Shown here: one piece after another, positions 23,665-33,178 of the stretch
How positions within the stretch are numbered: the first letter of the stretch is position 1
Layout: every line of letters begins with the position of its first letter
Source: Trametes villosa
Lineage: Eukaryota > Basidiomycota > Agaricomycetes > Polyporales > Polyporaceae
Reading direction: 5' to 3'
Length of the DNA: 64,000 bases
NCBI GenBank assembly: GCA_002964805.2
Contig: PUDQ02000014.1
Location: 620,001 to 684,000 of the forward strand
Translations under genes and position numbers: made by a program
The notes under the pieces: generated by a model
What the model was told of the DNA's origin: nothing
The model's input: the letters and a program-made list of their open reading frames with translations, nothing else
Database searches by the model: none

Positions 23665-24138
23665 AGGGCGCGGGGCGTCGGGCTGATGTATAGATACTAA
23701 TGGCTAATTCTACGCGCCTGCGAGCGAGCGAGACGAGCGAGACGAGCGAGACAAGCGAGGCGGCTTCGTCCTGGGAACAGAAGTGTGTCGGGGCTGCACA
23801 CGCCCGCGGTCGATCGATAGCGGCTTGTTCGGTGTGTCACAACTTCGTAGCGAGAGGCTGCCGGCGACGAGCTCGTCTACGATGTAGTGTAAACGCCGTA
23901 GACCACTCCGAGACGGCTCCCTCCACAGACACTATATGGCTTCCGATGGTGTAGCTTGCTCACGCCCGAGGAGAACCCAACTGACACAATTCACGCGATA
24001 GACATGCTCAGGATGTGCTGCACTCAACGCGGCCTTGGAGAGGAGTTCTGAGATACGGGAGAGGAAACTACACTACAAACTTGCAGTGTTCTAATAACAT
24101 ACTCTGCCGAGTATCGCCCACTCCGGCGAGCTTTCCGG
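23665..24138. other. Intergenic region left of the gag-only retrotransposon
   Basis: 474 bp without a supported gene. A short tandem run of GAGCGAGAC-like units (about 23723-23758) is visible just after the upstream gene. Confidence 0.4.
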
Positions 24139-24143
24139 GTATG

Positions 24144-24866
24144 TGTTAGGGCCGTGCGGGCTTTAAGTCCGGAACCGGTCGGAGTTGACAGCTCCGAAGC
24201 GCGGGAAAGCGGAGCTCCGAACTCCGAAGGCGCGGGAAAGCGGACCTGGGCTTCGGAGGTCGGACTTGCCGGACGTAGCGGAGCGGAGGTCCGAACGGAG
24301 GCCCACACAAGGGAGGACTTCAGCGAAGCTATTAGCAACGCCAGAGACCCTTGCCACTTGTCCTCAGATTTCGGAGGTGGACAGGTCCGATGTCCGGAGG
24401 TCCAATGCCGGAATGTCGGACTTACCGGACTAGGAAGGTCGGAGCTACCAGACGACGAGCGGAGGAAGCGGAAGAGGTAGATTCAGAGGGGAATAGAACG
24501 AGCGTATGAGGTAACGAGATATCCGAACTGAGTAGCTACAACATACCAGCTACGTATATATAGACTACGAGCTAATTGTTATGCCACAACAATAAGAGCG
24601 GACTAATAAGGAAGGTGAAAGCGGAATAGGGTCGGAAGTCGGGGAAGACAATAAGGCTATTGTTCTAATCGGAATTGAAGCGGAAAAGCGGAGTAAGTAT
24701 GTCCGAAACGTCGGACAAGCGGAGTTAAGTCCGATAAGTGCGGAGTAAGCGGAGTTAAGCCCGATAAGAGCGGACTTAGCGGACCAAAAGCGGAGTAAAA
24801 GCGGAGTAAGAGCGGACCAAAGCGGAGTTGAGTCTGCAGGTGTCGGAGGTCGCACGGGGCGTAACA
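24144..24866 (-). repeat. 3' LTR of the gag-only retrotransposon
   Basis: 723 bp, TGTTAGGG...GCGTAACA on the plus strand. It contains a TATA box (TATATATA near 24554-24562) and, about 30 nt downstream on the minus strand, the presumed transcription start next to AGTTCGGATAT (complement of 24519-24529). U3 is packed with GCGGAGT/GCGGACC words. Close to the solo LTR at 30562-31290 in length and content. Confidence 0.85.
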
Positions 24867-26000
24867 GTGCCCTCCCACTAGGCCCGAACCCCTGAGGGCC
24901 TTGGGAGCGACTAGAGGTCGGGGTGGGAGTCCGAAGGCGGAGGTTAAGGCGTTGAAAGGAAATAGAAGGAAGGGTAAGTAAAAGGGTAAGAAAACGGAAA
25001 AAAGCGGAGTAGTGAAGTCCAAGGGTCAAAAACGCGGAGTTGTAGGGCCGAAAAATGCGGATATCGGAGGTAAAGGTCCGGAGTGCGGACCAGGAGGGTG
25101 CAGGGTCGGAGTTGGGGGTGTAGGAAGGGAGTACGGAGGTGGGCGGCTGGAGTAGGGAGCAACGACTGGCCAAAACGCGAAAAAGCGGAGTTGTCGGAGT
25201 TGCGCGACTGCCGGAGTCGCCGAGGTTCGAAAAATTGCGGAGTTGCATCGGAGGTCGGAGCAGGGCGGAGGTGCACAGCTGCTCTCCCCCTCCTAGGCCA
25301 GTCGGAGCGGACAGAACTCTAGTTCACCCCGGAGTTGAACCGGAGTAAACCACGAGTGGAGGCAGCCAGAAAGGCGCCAAAGACGGAGGAAATGGGGGGA
25401 TTGCGGAGGGTCAGAGGTCCGGGGCTCATACAGGGGTGTAGTACCCATAGAGAGGAGGTCCGGAGGTCCGAAAACCGGAGTTGTCGGAGGTCAGAAAGGC
25501 GCCAAAGCGGAGTACGGGGCCACCGGGGATGCGGGTCTGGGTGAAGTTGCAGCGCTCGCTCGGCCAATCAGCAGATTGTAAGGTGAGGAGGCTTGCGGTA
25601 CCCTAGACGTGGCATAGACGGGGGTCGAGCAGAGGTGACGAGCCACTGTCGGAGTTGACGGGGGTGCTGTCGGGGTATTCTCATCCAAAGGAGAGAATCG
25701 GAGGTGGCCTCAGAACAGCGAAAACGCGGAGTTGTCGGAGTTGACGGTGGCGTATCGGAGCTGTAGGACGGAGTTGAGGTCCAAAAACTATGTAAATGAG
25801 TGTGGGGGTGCGGAGGTAGCTGGCGGAGGTGTGTGCAAAGTTTCGGGGGAATCGGCGGAGAGCGGGGGTCGGAATTGCGGTCGGAGTGCGGAGATGTCAG
25901 AGATGAGGAAAAAATGAAGTCCGTGCGGGAATGGAGATCCTGCCATTGCAATGGGGTCGGAGCACGGGAACTCCGCTGGGGCAGGGTAGCGGAGGTCGGA

Positions 26001-27188
26001 CTAGACCTCCACGTCCGACTCCAGGTCCTCCGGGGCTTCAGGGAGTGGACTAGAGGGCTCCTCGCGAGCCTCCTCGACCGCTGTGTCCAAGACCGCAAAA
26101 TCCGGAGTTGCAGGCCGGGATTTCGGAGTTTTGGCCTCCTCGAGCTCCGAAGTCCGCCAGAGCGGACTAGACGTGTCGGAGTTCGGAGTACGGGGGTCGG
26201 AGTGGTCGGACATGGTGTCCAGGAGGTCCTCGGAGTTGTCCTCAGTGTCGGAGTTGTCGTCGGAGGTGGTCGGAGTTGGCGAAGCGGACGTGCGGAGTTG
26301 CTCGGACTTGCGCTCCCAGTGGCGCTTGTCGAGCGACTGTGTAAGGGTGCGGAGGGTGTAGAGGGAGTCGGGCTTGCCGATGCGGGAGATGTGGTCCTTG
26401 AGGCGGTCCGGGAGGCCACGATAGAACTGGTAGCGGAGGGCGGAGGTGCCCCACCGGGCCTGAGTGGCCAGCCGGTTGAACTCCGTGATGTATGTCCCAA
26501 TCTGGTCCGAGTCGGACATCCGGAGGGCCTCCAGGTCACACTCGGCATCACCCGTCACATCATGAGGTCCGAAGTTGGTCCGAAGCTCCTCCAGGAAGAC
26601 TCTGAAGTCCGAAAGGAAGAGGGGTGGCTCCTCGGAGTAACCCTCGAGGAGATAGGGCTCGAACCACAGCAAAGCGGTCCCCTTGAGGTACGAGAGCGCG
26701 TACGTGACCTTCTTCTCGTCGGAGTTGAAGGTCTCCGGGCGTGCCCTGAAGACCAACTCCAGCTGCGTGAGAAAAAGTCGGAGTTCGTCGGAGTTGGAAC
26801 CGTCGAACTGGTCAGGCTCGCGGACATTGTTGCGCTCAGAGGAAGGGGCGGAAGTGCGGGATAGGACCTGGGAGAGGAGCGCGAGAGCTCCGGCAAGGTC
26901 CTGGGCTTGGTCCGAAGGGGCGGAGGGAGCGTGGGAAAACTGCGGAGGTGCGGAGGTGCGGAGTTGCGGAGCGGAGTTGAGCGGAGGTGCGGACCAAAAC
27001 GTCGGAGGTGCGGAGTTGCCAAAGAAGGGGTTGGAGGTGCCAAAAAGGATGCTGGAGTTGCGGGGAGGTGATGGGACTTGTCTGAAGGGGTTGGGGGAAC
27101 GTGTCGGAGAAGGATGGGTGGGTGCGGAGGTGTTGCGGGGCTTCCTGGCGGAGAAACCCCTGAAGACTTCGTCGGAATGGGCAGCCAT
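26001..27188 (-). CDS. gag: Gag polyprotein of the LTR retrotransposon
   Basis: 395 residues, intact, starting at an ATG 28 nt inside the 5' LTR boundary. The N-terminal third is Ser/Pro/Asn-rich. The central region matches the Ty3/gypsy retrotransposon Gag fold: residues FLTQLELVFRARPETFNSDE, then YLKGTALLWFEPYL, FLEELRTNFG and IGTYITEFNRLATQARW. The C-terminal part is acidic and no CCHC zinc knuckle is visible, which is unusual for Gag but known in some fungal elements. Reading frame and function look preserved despite the absence of pol, suggesting that Gag is needed in cis or for particle formation. Confidence 0.85.
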   Translation of the reverse strand: MAAHSDEVFRGFSARKPRNTSAPTHPSPTRSPNPFRQVPSPPRNSSILFGTSNPFFGNSAPPTFWSAPPLNSAPQLRTSAPPQFSHAPSAPSDQAQDLAGALALLSQVLSRTSAPSSERNNVREPDQFDGSNSDELRLFLTQLELVFRARPETFNSDEKKVTYALSYLKGTALLWFEPYLLEGYSEEPPLFLSDFRVFLEELRTNFGPHDVTGDAECDLEALRMSDSDQIGTYITEFNRLATQARWGTSALRYQFYRGLPDRLKDHISRIGKPDSLYTLRTLTQSLDKRHWERKSEQLRTSASPTPTTSDDNSDTEDNSEDLLDTMSDHSDPRTPNSDTSSPLWRTSELEEAKTPKSRPATPDFAVLDTAVEEAREEPSSPLPEAPEDLESDVEV

Positions 27189-27202
27189 GGAGGGTCTCGA
27201 GG

Positions 27203-27213
27203 AGTTCGGATAT
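27203..27213 (-). other. Putative self-priming primer-binding site
   Basis: Two bases inside the 5' LTR the minus strand reads ATATCCGAACT. This is the exact reverse complement of AGTTCGGATAT, found about 30 nt downstream of the TATA box in the 3' LTR (24519-24529) and the solo LTR (30900-30910). No tRNA-complementary site starting TGG is seen. The arrangement matches the Tf1-type mechanism, where the mRNA 5' end folds back to prime minus-strand DNA. Confidence 0.65.
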
Positions 27214-27215
27214 AC

Positions 27216-27860
27216 TGTTAGGGCCGTGCGGGCTTTAAGTCCGGAACCGGTCGGAGTTGACAGCTCCGAAGCGCGGGAAAGCGGAGCTCCGAACTCCGAA
27301 GGCGCGGGAAAGCGGACCTGGGCTTCGGAGGTCGGACTTGCCGGACGTAGCGGAGCGGAGGTCCGAACGGAGGCCCACACAAGGGAGGACTTCAGCGAAG
27401 CTATTAGCAACGCCAGAGACCCTTGCCACTTGTCCTCAGATTTCGGAGGTGGACAAGAGGAAGGGAGGGCGGAAGAAGTAGATTGAGTGCGGATAAGACG
27501 CTTTACAACGAGATATACGAACTGAGTAGCTACAACATACCAGCTACGTATATATAGACTACGAGCTAATTGTTATGCCACAACAATAAGAGCGGACTAA
27601 TAAGGAAGGTGAAAGCGGAATAGGGTCGGAAGTCGGGGAAGACAATAAGGCTATTGTTCTAATCGGAATTGAAGCGGAAAAGCGGAGTAAGTATGTCCGA
27701 AACGTCGGACAAGCGGAGTTAAGTCCGATAAGTGCGGAGTAAGCGGAGTTAAGCCCGATAAGAGCGGACTTAGCGGACCAAAAGCGGAGTAAAAGCGGAG
27801 TAAGAGCGGACCAAAGCGGAGTTGAGTCTGCAGGTGTCGGAGGTCGCACGGGGCGTAACA
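27216..27860 (-). repeat. 5' LTR of the gag-only retrotransposon (shorter variant)
   Basis: 645 bp. Its first ~235 bp (27216-27450, plus strand) and the last ~340 bp look identical to the 3' LTR. The block between (about 27452-27510) is replaced by a shorter unrelated sequence. The priming complement carries one substitution here (ATATACGAACT at 27513-27523). Confidence 0.85.
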
Positions 27861-27865
27861 GTATG

Positions 27866-28986
27866 CCAGATCGGCAAAATGTGGCAGCTCAGAAGCGGCA
27901 GGACCTGCCCGTTCTGGGAAGCCACATATTGCATGCATGGCATGCGCCGCGTACAAATCGTGCCCCAATTCACCGGGGGAGCACAGAGACGGAGGCCGTG
28001 ATTGGGGGATGACCGCCGGACACACCTGTGATGGGCCAAGAGAACGGGAGCGAGTCCGAAAGTTCCCTGCAGCCGTGTCTTTCCTAGAGTGGCCGCCCAC
28101 CCAATCCTGGCGAGCCGGACAAATCTGCAAATATCGCTCAGAGGCTCACACCGCCTGTCGACCCTGCAGCCCACCTGCAAAACCTGCAAGGAAATCCCGA
28201 AGGATTCAGGCTGTGCAGACACACAGCGGGCATCTGGGGCGAGTCAGCGTAGTATCAAACACATCTCCCATCTGCCGGGTATATCTGGTCCGGAATGTTT
28301 GGTGGGGCGGCACTGACACCGCATGTTCGAGTCTACGTAAACAGAAGATTTATTGAACTCGGATAGTATGTACAGCGAGGGAACTGGGCACTGCACCGCC
28401 TATTGTCTATCCTCCCCAACAACCCTTCTTGCGCCGCCCCTCGGACTCCCCGCGAGACGCTCCAACTGCCAGTGCGTGACCACGCTTGATCACGACCAGG
28501 CGTTCGAGATGTGGGCGCCCGCCGTCGCCATCCCCGAAGCGAGCATCCGCCGAATCACTCCCCATCGGCGCTGGCGAGAAGCCGTTCGTGCCCCCGGCGG
28601 TCGGCAGAATGTACTCGTAACTGCGCGCCGGGTCCAGAGCGGATTCGCCGCTGGCAGCAAAACGTGCAGGGATGCGATGCTCTCTGGTGGGTCGGTCAGC
28701 ACATTCGATCTCCCCGACGGCTGCTCGCGATACTCACCTCGTCTTGGAGCAGTCCCCTACACTCTCATCAGCACCCGCCCTCGCGCTCATCCCCTCCGCG
28801 GCCGATTCGGGGCACCATCCACACCACAGTGTGCAACTGGAGCATGCGACTACCGGCCGCCTCGACGTTGCACCTCTTCCGGCCAATCGCTGTAGTGTGG
28901 CGGATGCAGCGCGGCCGTTTGCTTCCCAGAGCGCACGCCCGACTGCGCGAGAAATCCGGATGCCGGGCTCTTGATGTCTAGAAGAG
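27866..28986. other. Intergenic stretch right of the retrotransposon
   Basis: About 1.1 kb between the target duplication and the candidate gene at 28987. Several overlapping frames exist but none has consistent splice sites or motifs. Confidence 0.35.
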
Positions 28987-29760
28987 ATGGCGGCGAAGTC
29001 GGAGATGTGTGGCAGGCCGACAGCCTATGAGGCGAGTACCTTGCGACTCGAGCGCACAAGGACACGGCCGTCGTTCTCATCCCTGGACGCGACAGGAGAC
29101 GCCTGGCGCTCTAGGTGGTCTCCGCATTCGACACTCTCGCACGCACCTCGCGACTGGCCTGTGGTGAGTCCCCGTAACGCGCACGCGACGTCACCGCGGC
29201 CCGTCTCTGATCCTGCCGCCCAGGGTGGAAGCTGGAGCACCTGGCGAGGGCTTAGGTCAGTATCACTCGCAAAAGCGGCCGCGGCCGAGCACGCTCGCGC
29301 AGCCGTACGAAGCAACTCACGCGTATGGCGGCAGCTTGTTCCGACTCGAGTTCAGCTGCTCCGCCACCCTACGAACCTGTACGTGAGTTCCGCAGCCATG
29401 TGCGTAATCAACCCGGTGCTCACCCGTCTACAGCGCCGCACAGATCACGCTTTGCCCAGGAAGCCCGCCGTCGCGGCGCGCGACCCTCGCACCTTGCGAG
29501 GGACGATCGACGACATTCCGATAGACGAACAACGCGCGAGACCGCTCATGGCACTGGGGGCTCTATCGAAGATGAATGTCAAACAAACGAAGCGAGGTCA
29601 GTACTGCGTGCTTATCCCCGGCGGTAGCAGACGCTCACTCACTTTGTCGTACAGTTCCGGCTCGGAGGCGGCGAGAACGCCGTCTTCGCTTCCTCCTTCA
29701 GCCCGCCGAACGCAATAAACGGGTGTACCTGGGGCGCCGTCTTGCTGGAGACGATGATGT
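28987..29760 (+). CDS. Candidate multi-exon gene, function unknown
   Basis: A chain of splice sites keeps one frame: 28987..29163, 29224..29255, 29303..29378, 29434..29596, 29655..29760, with GT donors and CAG acceptors, and possibly more exons up to about 30347. One exon codes a natural-looking segment (LRGTIDDIPIDEQRARPLMA); the next is Arg-rich. The sequence is GC-rich and alternative frames are also open, so this is a proposal. A final exon ending PRLTDTIEHSKYV (stop near 30347) could belong to it. No family is recognised. It may be a decayed gene beside the LTR elements. Confidence 0.3.
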
Positions 29761-30561
29761 GAGTACTTCGAAGTTGTCACTCGCGACTGGACTGCAATTT
29801 ACCTGTTGCGCAGCACGAGGCATGTCTCCCTGGGGTGCGAAGCCTGTATGGTGCGGGGAGGCGCACTGAGCAGGTATTGGAGAATGATTGCGGGTGCGGG
29901 GCCGGCCGGCTGCGGGGCGACTTGTCAAACACCGGCAAGAGAACGCTGGGAATCGCAGCGAAGGACGTACTAGCTGGGACGATTTCCGGCGCGTGCCGAG
30001 TCCTTTGATTGAATCACGACAACGAAGAGATGGCGACCGGGGAACGTATCGCGGGGGAGTCGTCCATGGCGGAGGGCGGGCCGAGCGAGCTCCGTCGCGA
30101 GGAATGGCAGCTGGCGCCGTGGGAGTCGGCGTAGCGCATTCGCAATGCCCAATGTGATGTCTTCATGCACGGTGCGTCAGGCTTCGAACAGAGCACGCGG
30201 GCTGACGACTTCCCTTCCAGTTTGCGAGTCGCTGCTCAGAGGCCATCTCCGAAGCGCGCGCGGCTGCCGTTCGACTCTCGAAGCCCGGTTCGGCCGGTGA
30301 AGCGCCCGCGCCTGACGGACACGATCGAGCACTCGAAGTACGTCTAGGCGCGACTGCGACGCTGGCAGGAGCACGCGCACACGTAGCTCCGCAAGCCCGC
30401 GGTCGAGTTTAGACTGCCTGCGAAACGGATAGCGTAAGTACGCTCGTACGCTCGCAGTTCACGCGTTCACGAGCGGCCACTTACCGATCCGGCTTCATCC
30501 AGTGTGTGCAGGCCGGCGGACTCCTCAGGCCGATGCGAACGCGTGCGAGCTTCGCCTGTCG

Positions 30562-31290
30562 CTGTTACGCCCCGTGCGACCTCCGACACCTGCAGACTCA
30601 ACTCCGCTTTGGTCCGCTCTTACTCCGCTTTTACTCCGCTTTTGGTCCGCTAAGTCCGCTCTTATCGGGCTTAACTCCGCTTACTCCGCACTTATCGGAC
30701 TTAACTCCGCTTGTCCGACGTTTCGGACATACTTACTCCGCTTTTCCGCTTCAATTCCGATTAGAACAATAGCCTTATTGTCTTCCCCGACTTCCGACCC
30801 TATTCCGCTTTCACCTTCCTTATTAGTCCGCTCTTATTGTTGTGGCATAACAATTAGCTCGTAGTCTATATATACGTAGCTGGTATGTTGTAGCTACTCA
30901 GTTCGGATATCTCGTTACTCGTTACACCATCCCATTCATCTATACACTCGTTCTACTCCTCTCCGCTTCCTCCGCTCGTCGTCCGGTAGCTCCGACCTTC
31001 CTAGTCCGGTAAGTCCGACATTCCGGCATCGGACCTCCGGACATCGGACCTGTCCACCTCCGAAATCTGAGGACAAGTGGCAAGGGTCTCTGGCGTTGCT
31101 AATAGCTTCGCTGAAGTCCTCACTTGTGTGGGCCTCCGTTCGGACCTCCGCTCCGCTACGTCCAACAAGTCCAACCTCCGAAGCCCAGGTCCGCTTTCCC
31201 GTGCCTTCGGAGTTCGGAGCTCCGCTTTCCCACGCTTCGGAGCTGTCAACTCCGACCGGTTCCGGACTTAAAGCCCGCACGGCCCTAACA
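30562..31290 (+). repeat. Solo LTR, same family as the 24144-27860 element
   Basis: 729 bp, TGTTACGCC...CCCTAACA, in the orientation opposite to the intact element. TATATATA at 30867-30874 and the priming complement AGTTCGGATAT at 30900-30910 are intact. Flanks (GTCGC left, TCTAT right) show no target duplication, so it is not a simple insertion followed by LTR-LTR recombination. It directly abuts the truncated gene starting at 31291. Confidence 0.85.
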
Positions 31291-32382
31291 TCTATCTTCA
31301 ACCAAGTGCGCCGGAATCGTTCTACGCACTTCAAGTTTTATGTATCCGTCACCAACCCCGCTTCCCACCTGTCTCTCGGTGTCACTCCCCGCTTGCTAAA
31401 CAACCCACAGGCATGCCATCCTGCGGTTACTGAATCCAGTGTCATCAGCCATGTTCGGAGGCTCAACAAATCTCTCGCGCTCACTGACACTACCGACTTT
31501 CACCTCCATTCTGATCCTGAAAAGCCAAACCATGATCGAGTTTTGCGACTCGCCCTAGAACGCCGTCCAAACAGCCGGGGCTCGGTTCTGGACTCCACAA
31601 GTGTGTGGCTTTTTGTGGAGATCAGCGCGGAGTTTAGTCACATCCTCGAACCCGAAATCATTACGAACTTAGGCGACGCAGATAAGGAGCTTGGGTACGA
31701 GGACAGCATCCTCGAGTACAACTTAATGGCCTATTCCTCCGCAGAGAGTCTCTTTCCCGTAGAGGTGAGTTCACGCGATCAAAAATTGTGTCCAATTTGT
31801 TGACCGCATCTGGCTCTGACCGATGTTTTCATTCTACAGGAACACCTCGCTGCCTCCCTCTCTCCCCAGTCGACCACAGCTTTCGATGGCGACATGGTAT
31901 TCTGGCAAGGAACCTATGGCGACACCCCACCTGAGCACGGTTTCTCCGACTCGAAGATCCCTCGTGTGACGTCTGGAGTCCAGGCGGGCTCGTCCTCCGT
32001 GTCCTCCACTCCATTAATGGACACGCTGGGTGTCTTCGATGGGAACTTTATTGCGACTCACGACGGCGCTGCTACTGGTGCTTGTGGACTTGCAGATGGC
32101 TCTATGGACAATGACTCCCCCGATTCTGGCGACAGCAGCTTGAGCAGAGTCCAGCCGCGGCGTAGCGGCAACACAGTGTCGTGTTTGTATGATACAGCTG
32201 TACCAGCAGGTCCTACCATTGTTCCGCTCACACTCAGCCCATCTACGACTTCCATGGGGATTGTTCGCTCTGCGTCGTCCTTCGACGCGGGCGGCATAGC
32301 TGTCGGCATCTCGGACGATACATACGCTGTGTCCGCCCATGTTCCTGGTAACGGGGCCGGGAGAGCAGCCTTTCGATTGGAG
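31291..32382 (+). pseudogene. 5'-truncated host gene, exons before the 16-kb insertion
   Basis: Two exons (31291..31764 and 31840..32382) joined by a 75-nt GTGAGT...CTACAG intron in phase 0 give 339 residues. The first (HFKFYVSVTNPASHLSLG..., later SVWLFVEISAEFSHILEPE) looks globular; the second is Ser/Thr-rich. There is no start codon, because the solo LTR joins directly at 31290. The second exon ends at a GTGTGC donor. The remainder of that intron and the last exon lie beyond the retrotransposon at 48512-48856. No family is recognised. Codon-level integrity suggests recent loss. Confidence 0.6.
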
Positions 32383-32418
32383 GTGTGCTCTTGTTTAGTA
32401 AGGTGTCGGGAGTGCATT

Positions 32419-32706
32419 TGTAAAAACTCACAGAGTCGGGCACTTCTGATGCCCGCGGTCTCCAAGTACTCTGGTCCGGGCTCTATTAGGGCTCGGCGTA
32501 CTCGGGAGATGGTGGGGCAGTTGTAGAAGGCTGCCCTCACCAGACGCGCGGGCTCCGAATACCCGCACGTCGTACGCGTCTATCTAATACATGATATCTA
32601 CGCGGTATCTTATCCTAGCGCAACTAGCGCTAGGTACATCTCGCGACATAGCGCAACTAGCGCTATGTCCTGCAATAACCCGTAACGACCACGGAGGGTC
32701 GTTACA
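32419..32706 (-). repeat. 3' LTR of the 16-kb retrotransposon (unoccupied)
   Basis: 288 bp, TGTAAAAAC...CGTTACA. It provides the empty counterpart of the hAT target: positions 32566-32573 read CACGTCGT where the hAT in the other LTR is flanked by CGCGTCGT. Three strong hairpins lie in it: stem CCTAGCGC with loop AACTA (32614-32634), stem GACATAGCGC with the same loop (32645-32669), and stem GTAACGACC (32682-32705). Confidence 0.9.
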
Positions 32707-32718
32707 CTCTCCCCCTCT
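32707..32718 (-). other. Polypurine tract next to the 3' LTR
   Basis: On the minus strand this reads (T)AGAGGGGGAGA(G), immediately before the LTR terminus TGTAACG. It is the expected plus-strand primer of an LTR retrotransposon and fixes the element's orientation as minus. Confidence 0.75.
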
Positions 32719-33178
32719 AGACCCGTTGTACGGGTCTACAATAGAGTATTATAGTAAAAGGAACGACTGCTGATATTCGCAGTCATAGCACTATATGATA
32801 CAAAGAGTTGCGCATAGTGCGTGCGCAACTCATATATATACAATGAGTTAGTGAGCCAAGTAGGCTCACGGTGTGGTCACAGCAGTGTAGTGGGATATAT
32901 ACACGACTGCAGATATTAGCAGTCATACCACTACACTACCATGATATGGTAGTGTTTTTGTTTTTGGGTTATGGATGCGCGCACCGTGGGGTGCGGCTAT
33001 GTACATTAGTACCGCAGCTATGGCGGACGAACCGATCAATTTTTGACGCAGATCGGTTGCGTTATGCCCAAGGAGACGATAATATCGTCTCCTACGGGGA
33101 CTGCAAATATTTGCAGTCATACCGTCGTGGTATACGACGAGTGCATGACGGATGCACTCGAAGGTTGTGATTAGACAC
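32718..33178 (-). repeat. Array of perfect short hairpins between the 3' ORF and the 3' LTR
   Basis: At least ten perfect stem-loops in 460 bp. Examples: stem TAGACCCG, loop TTGTA (32718-32738); stem GAGTTGCGC (from about 32806); stem GTGAGCC, loop AAGTA; stem GGAGACGATA with a 1-nt centre (33072-33092); the 20-nt perfect palindrome of GACTGCAAAT (33099-33118); stem GAGTGCAT, loop GACGG. The stem GACTGC...GCAGTC occurs three times with different loops. Confidence 0.8.

Larger units (their letters stand above)
24139..27865 (-). mobile_element. Non-autonomous LTR retrotransposon (gag only), with target duplication
   Basis: The element runs 24144-27860 and is flanked by a perfect 5-bp target duplication, GTATG (24139-24143 and 27861-27865). 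Transcription is on the minus strand: 5' LTR 27216-27860, gag 26001-27188, about 1.1 kb without coding capacity, 3' LTR 24144-24866. LTRs begin TGTTA and end TAACA. A purine-rich tract abuts the 3' LTR (AGTGGGAGGGCAC on the minus strand, 24867-24879). No protease, reverse transcriptase, RNase H or integrase is present, so mobilisation needs a partner element. The gag belongs to the Ty3/gypsy type. Confidence 0.9.

Noticed and set aside
32419..32706. LTR considered as a MITE because of strong internal palindromes
   Set aside because: A second copy 16 kb away, TG/CA ends, matching GCATT duplications and an adjacent polypurine tract identify it as an LTR.
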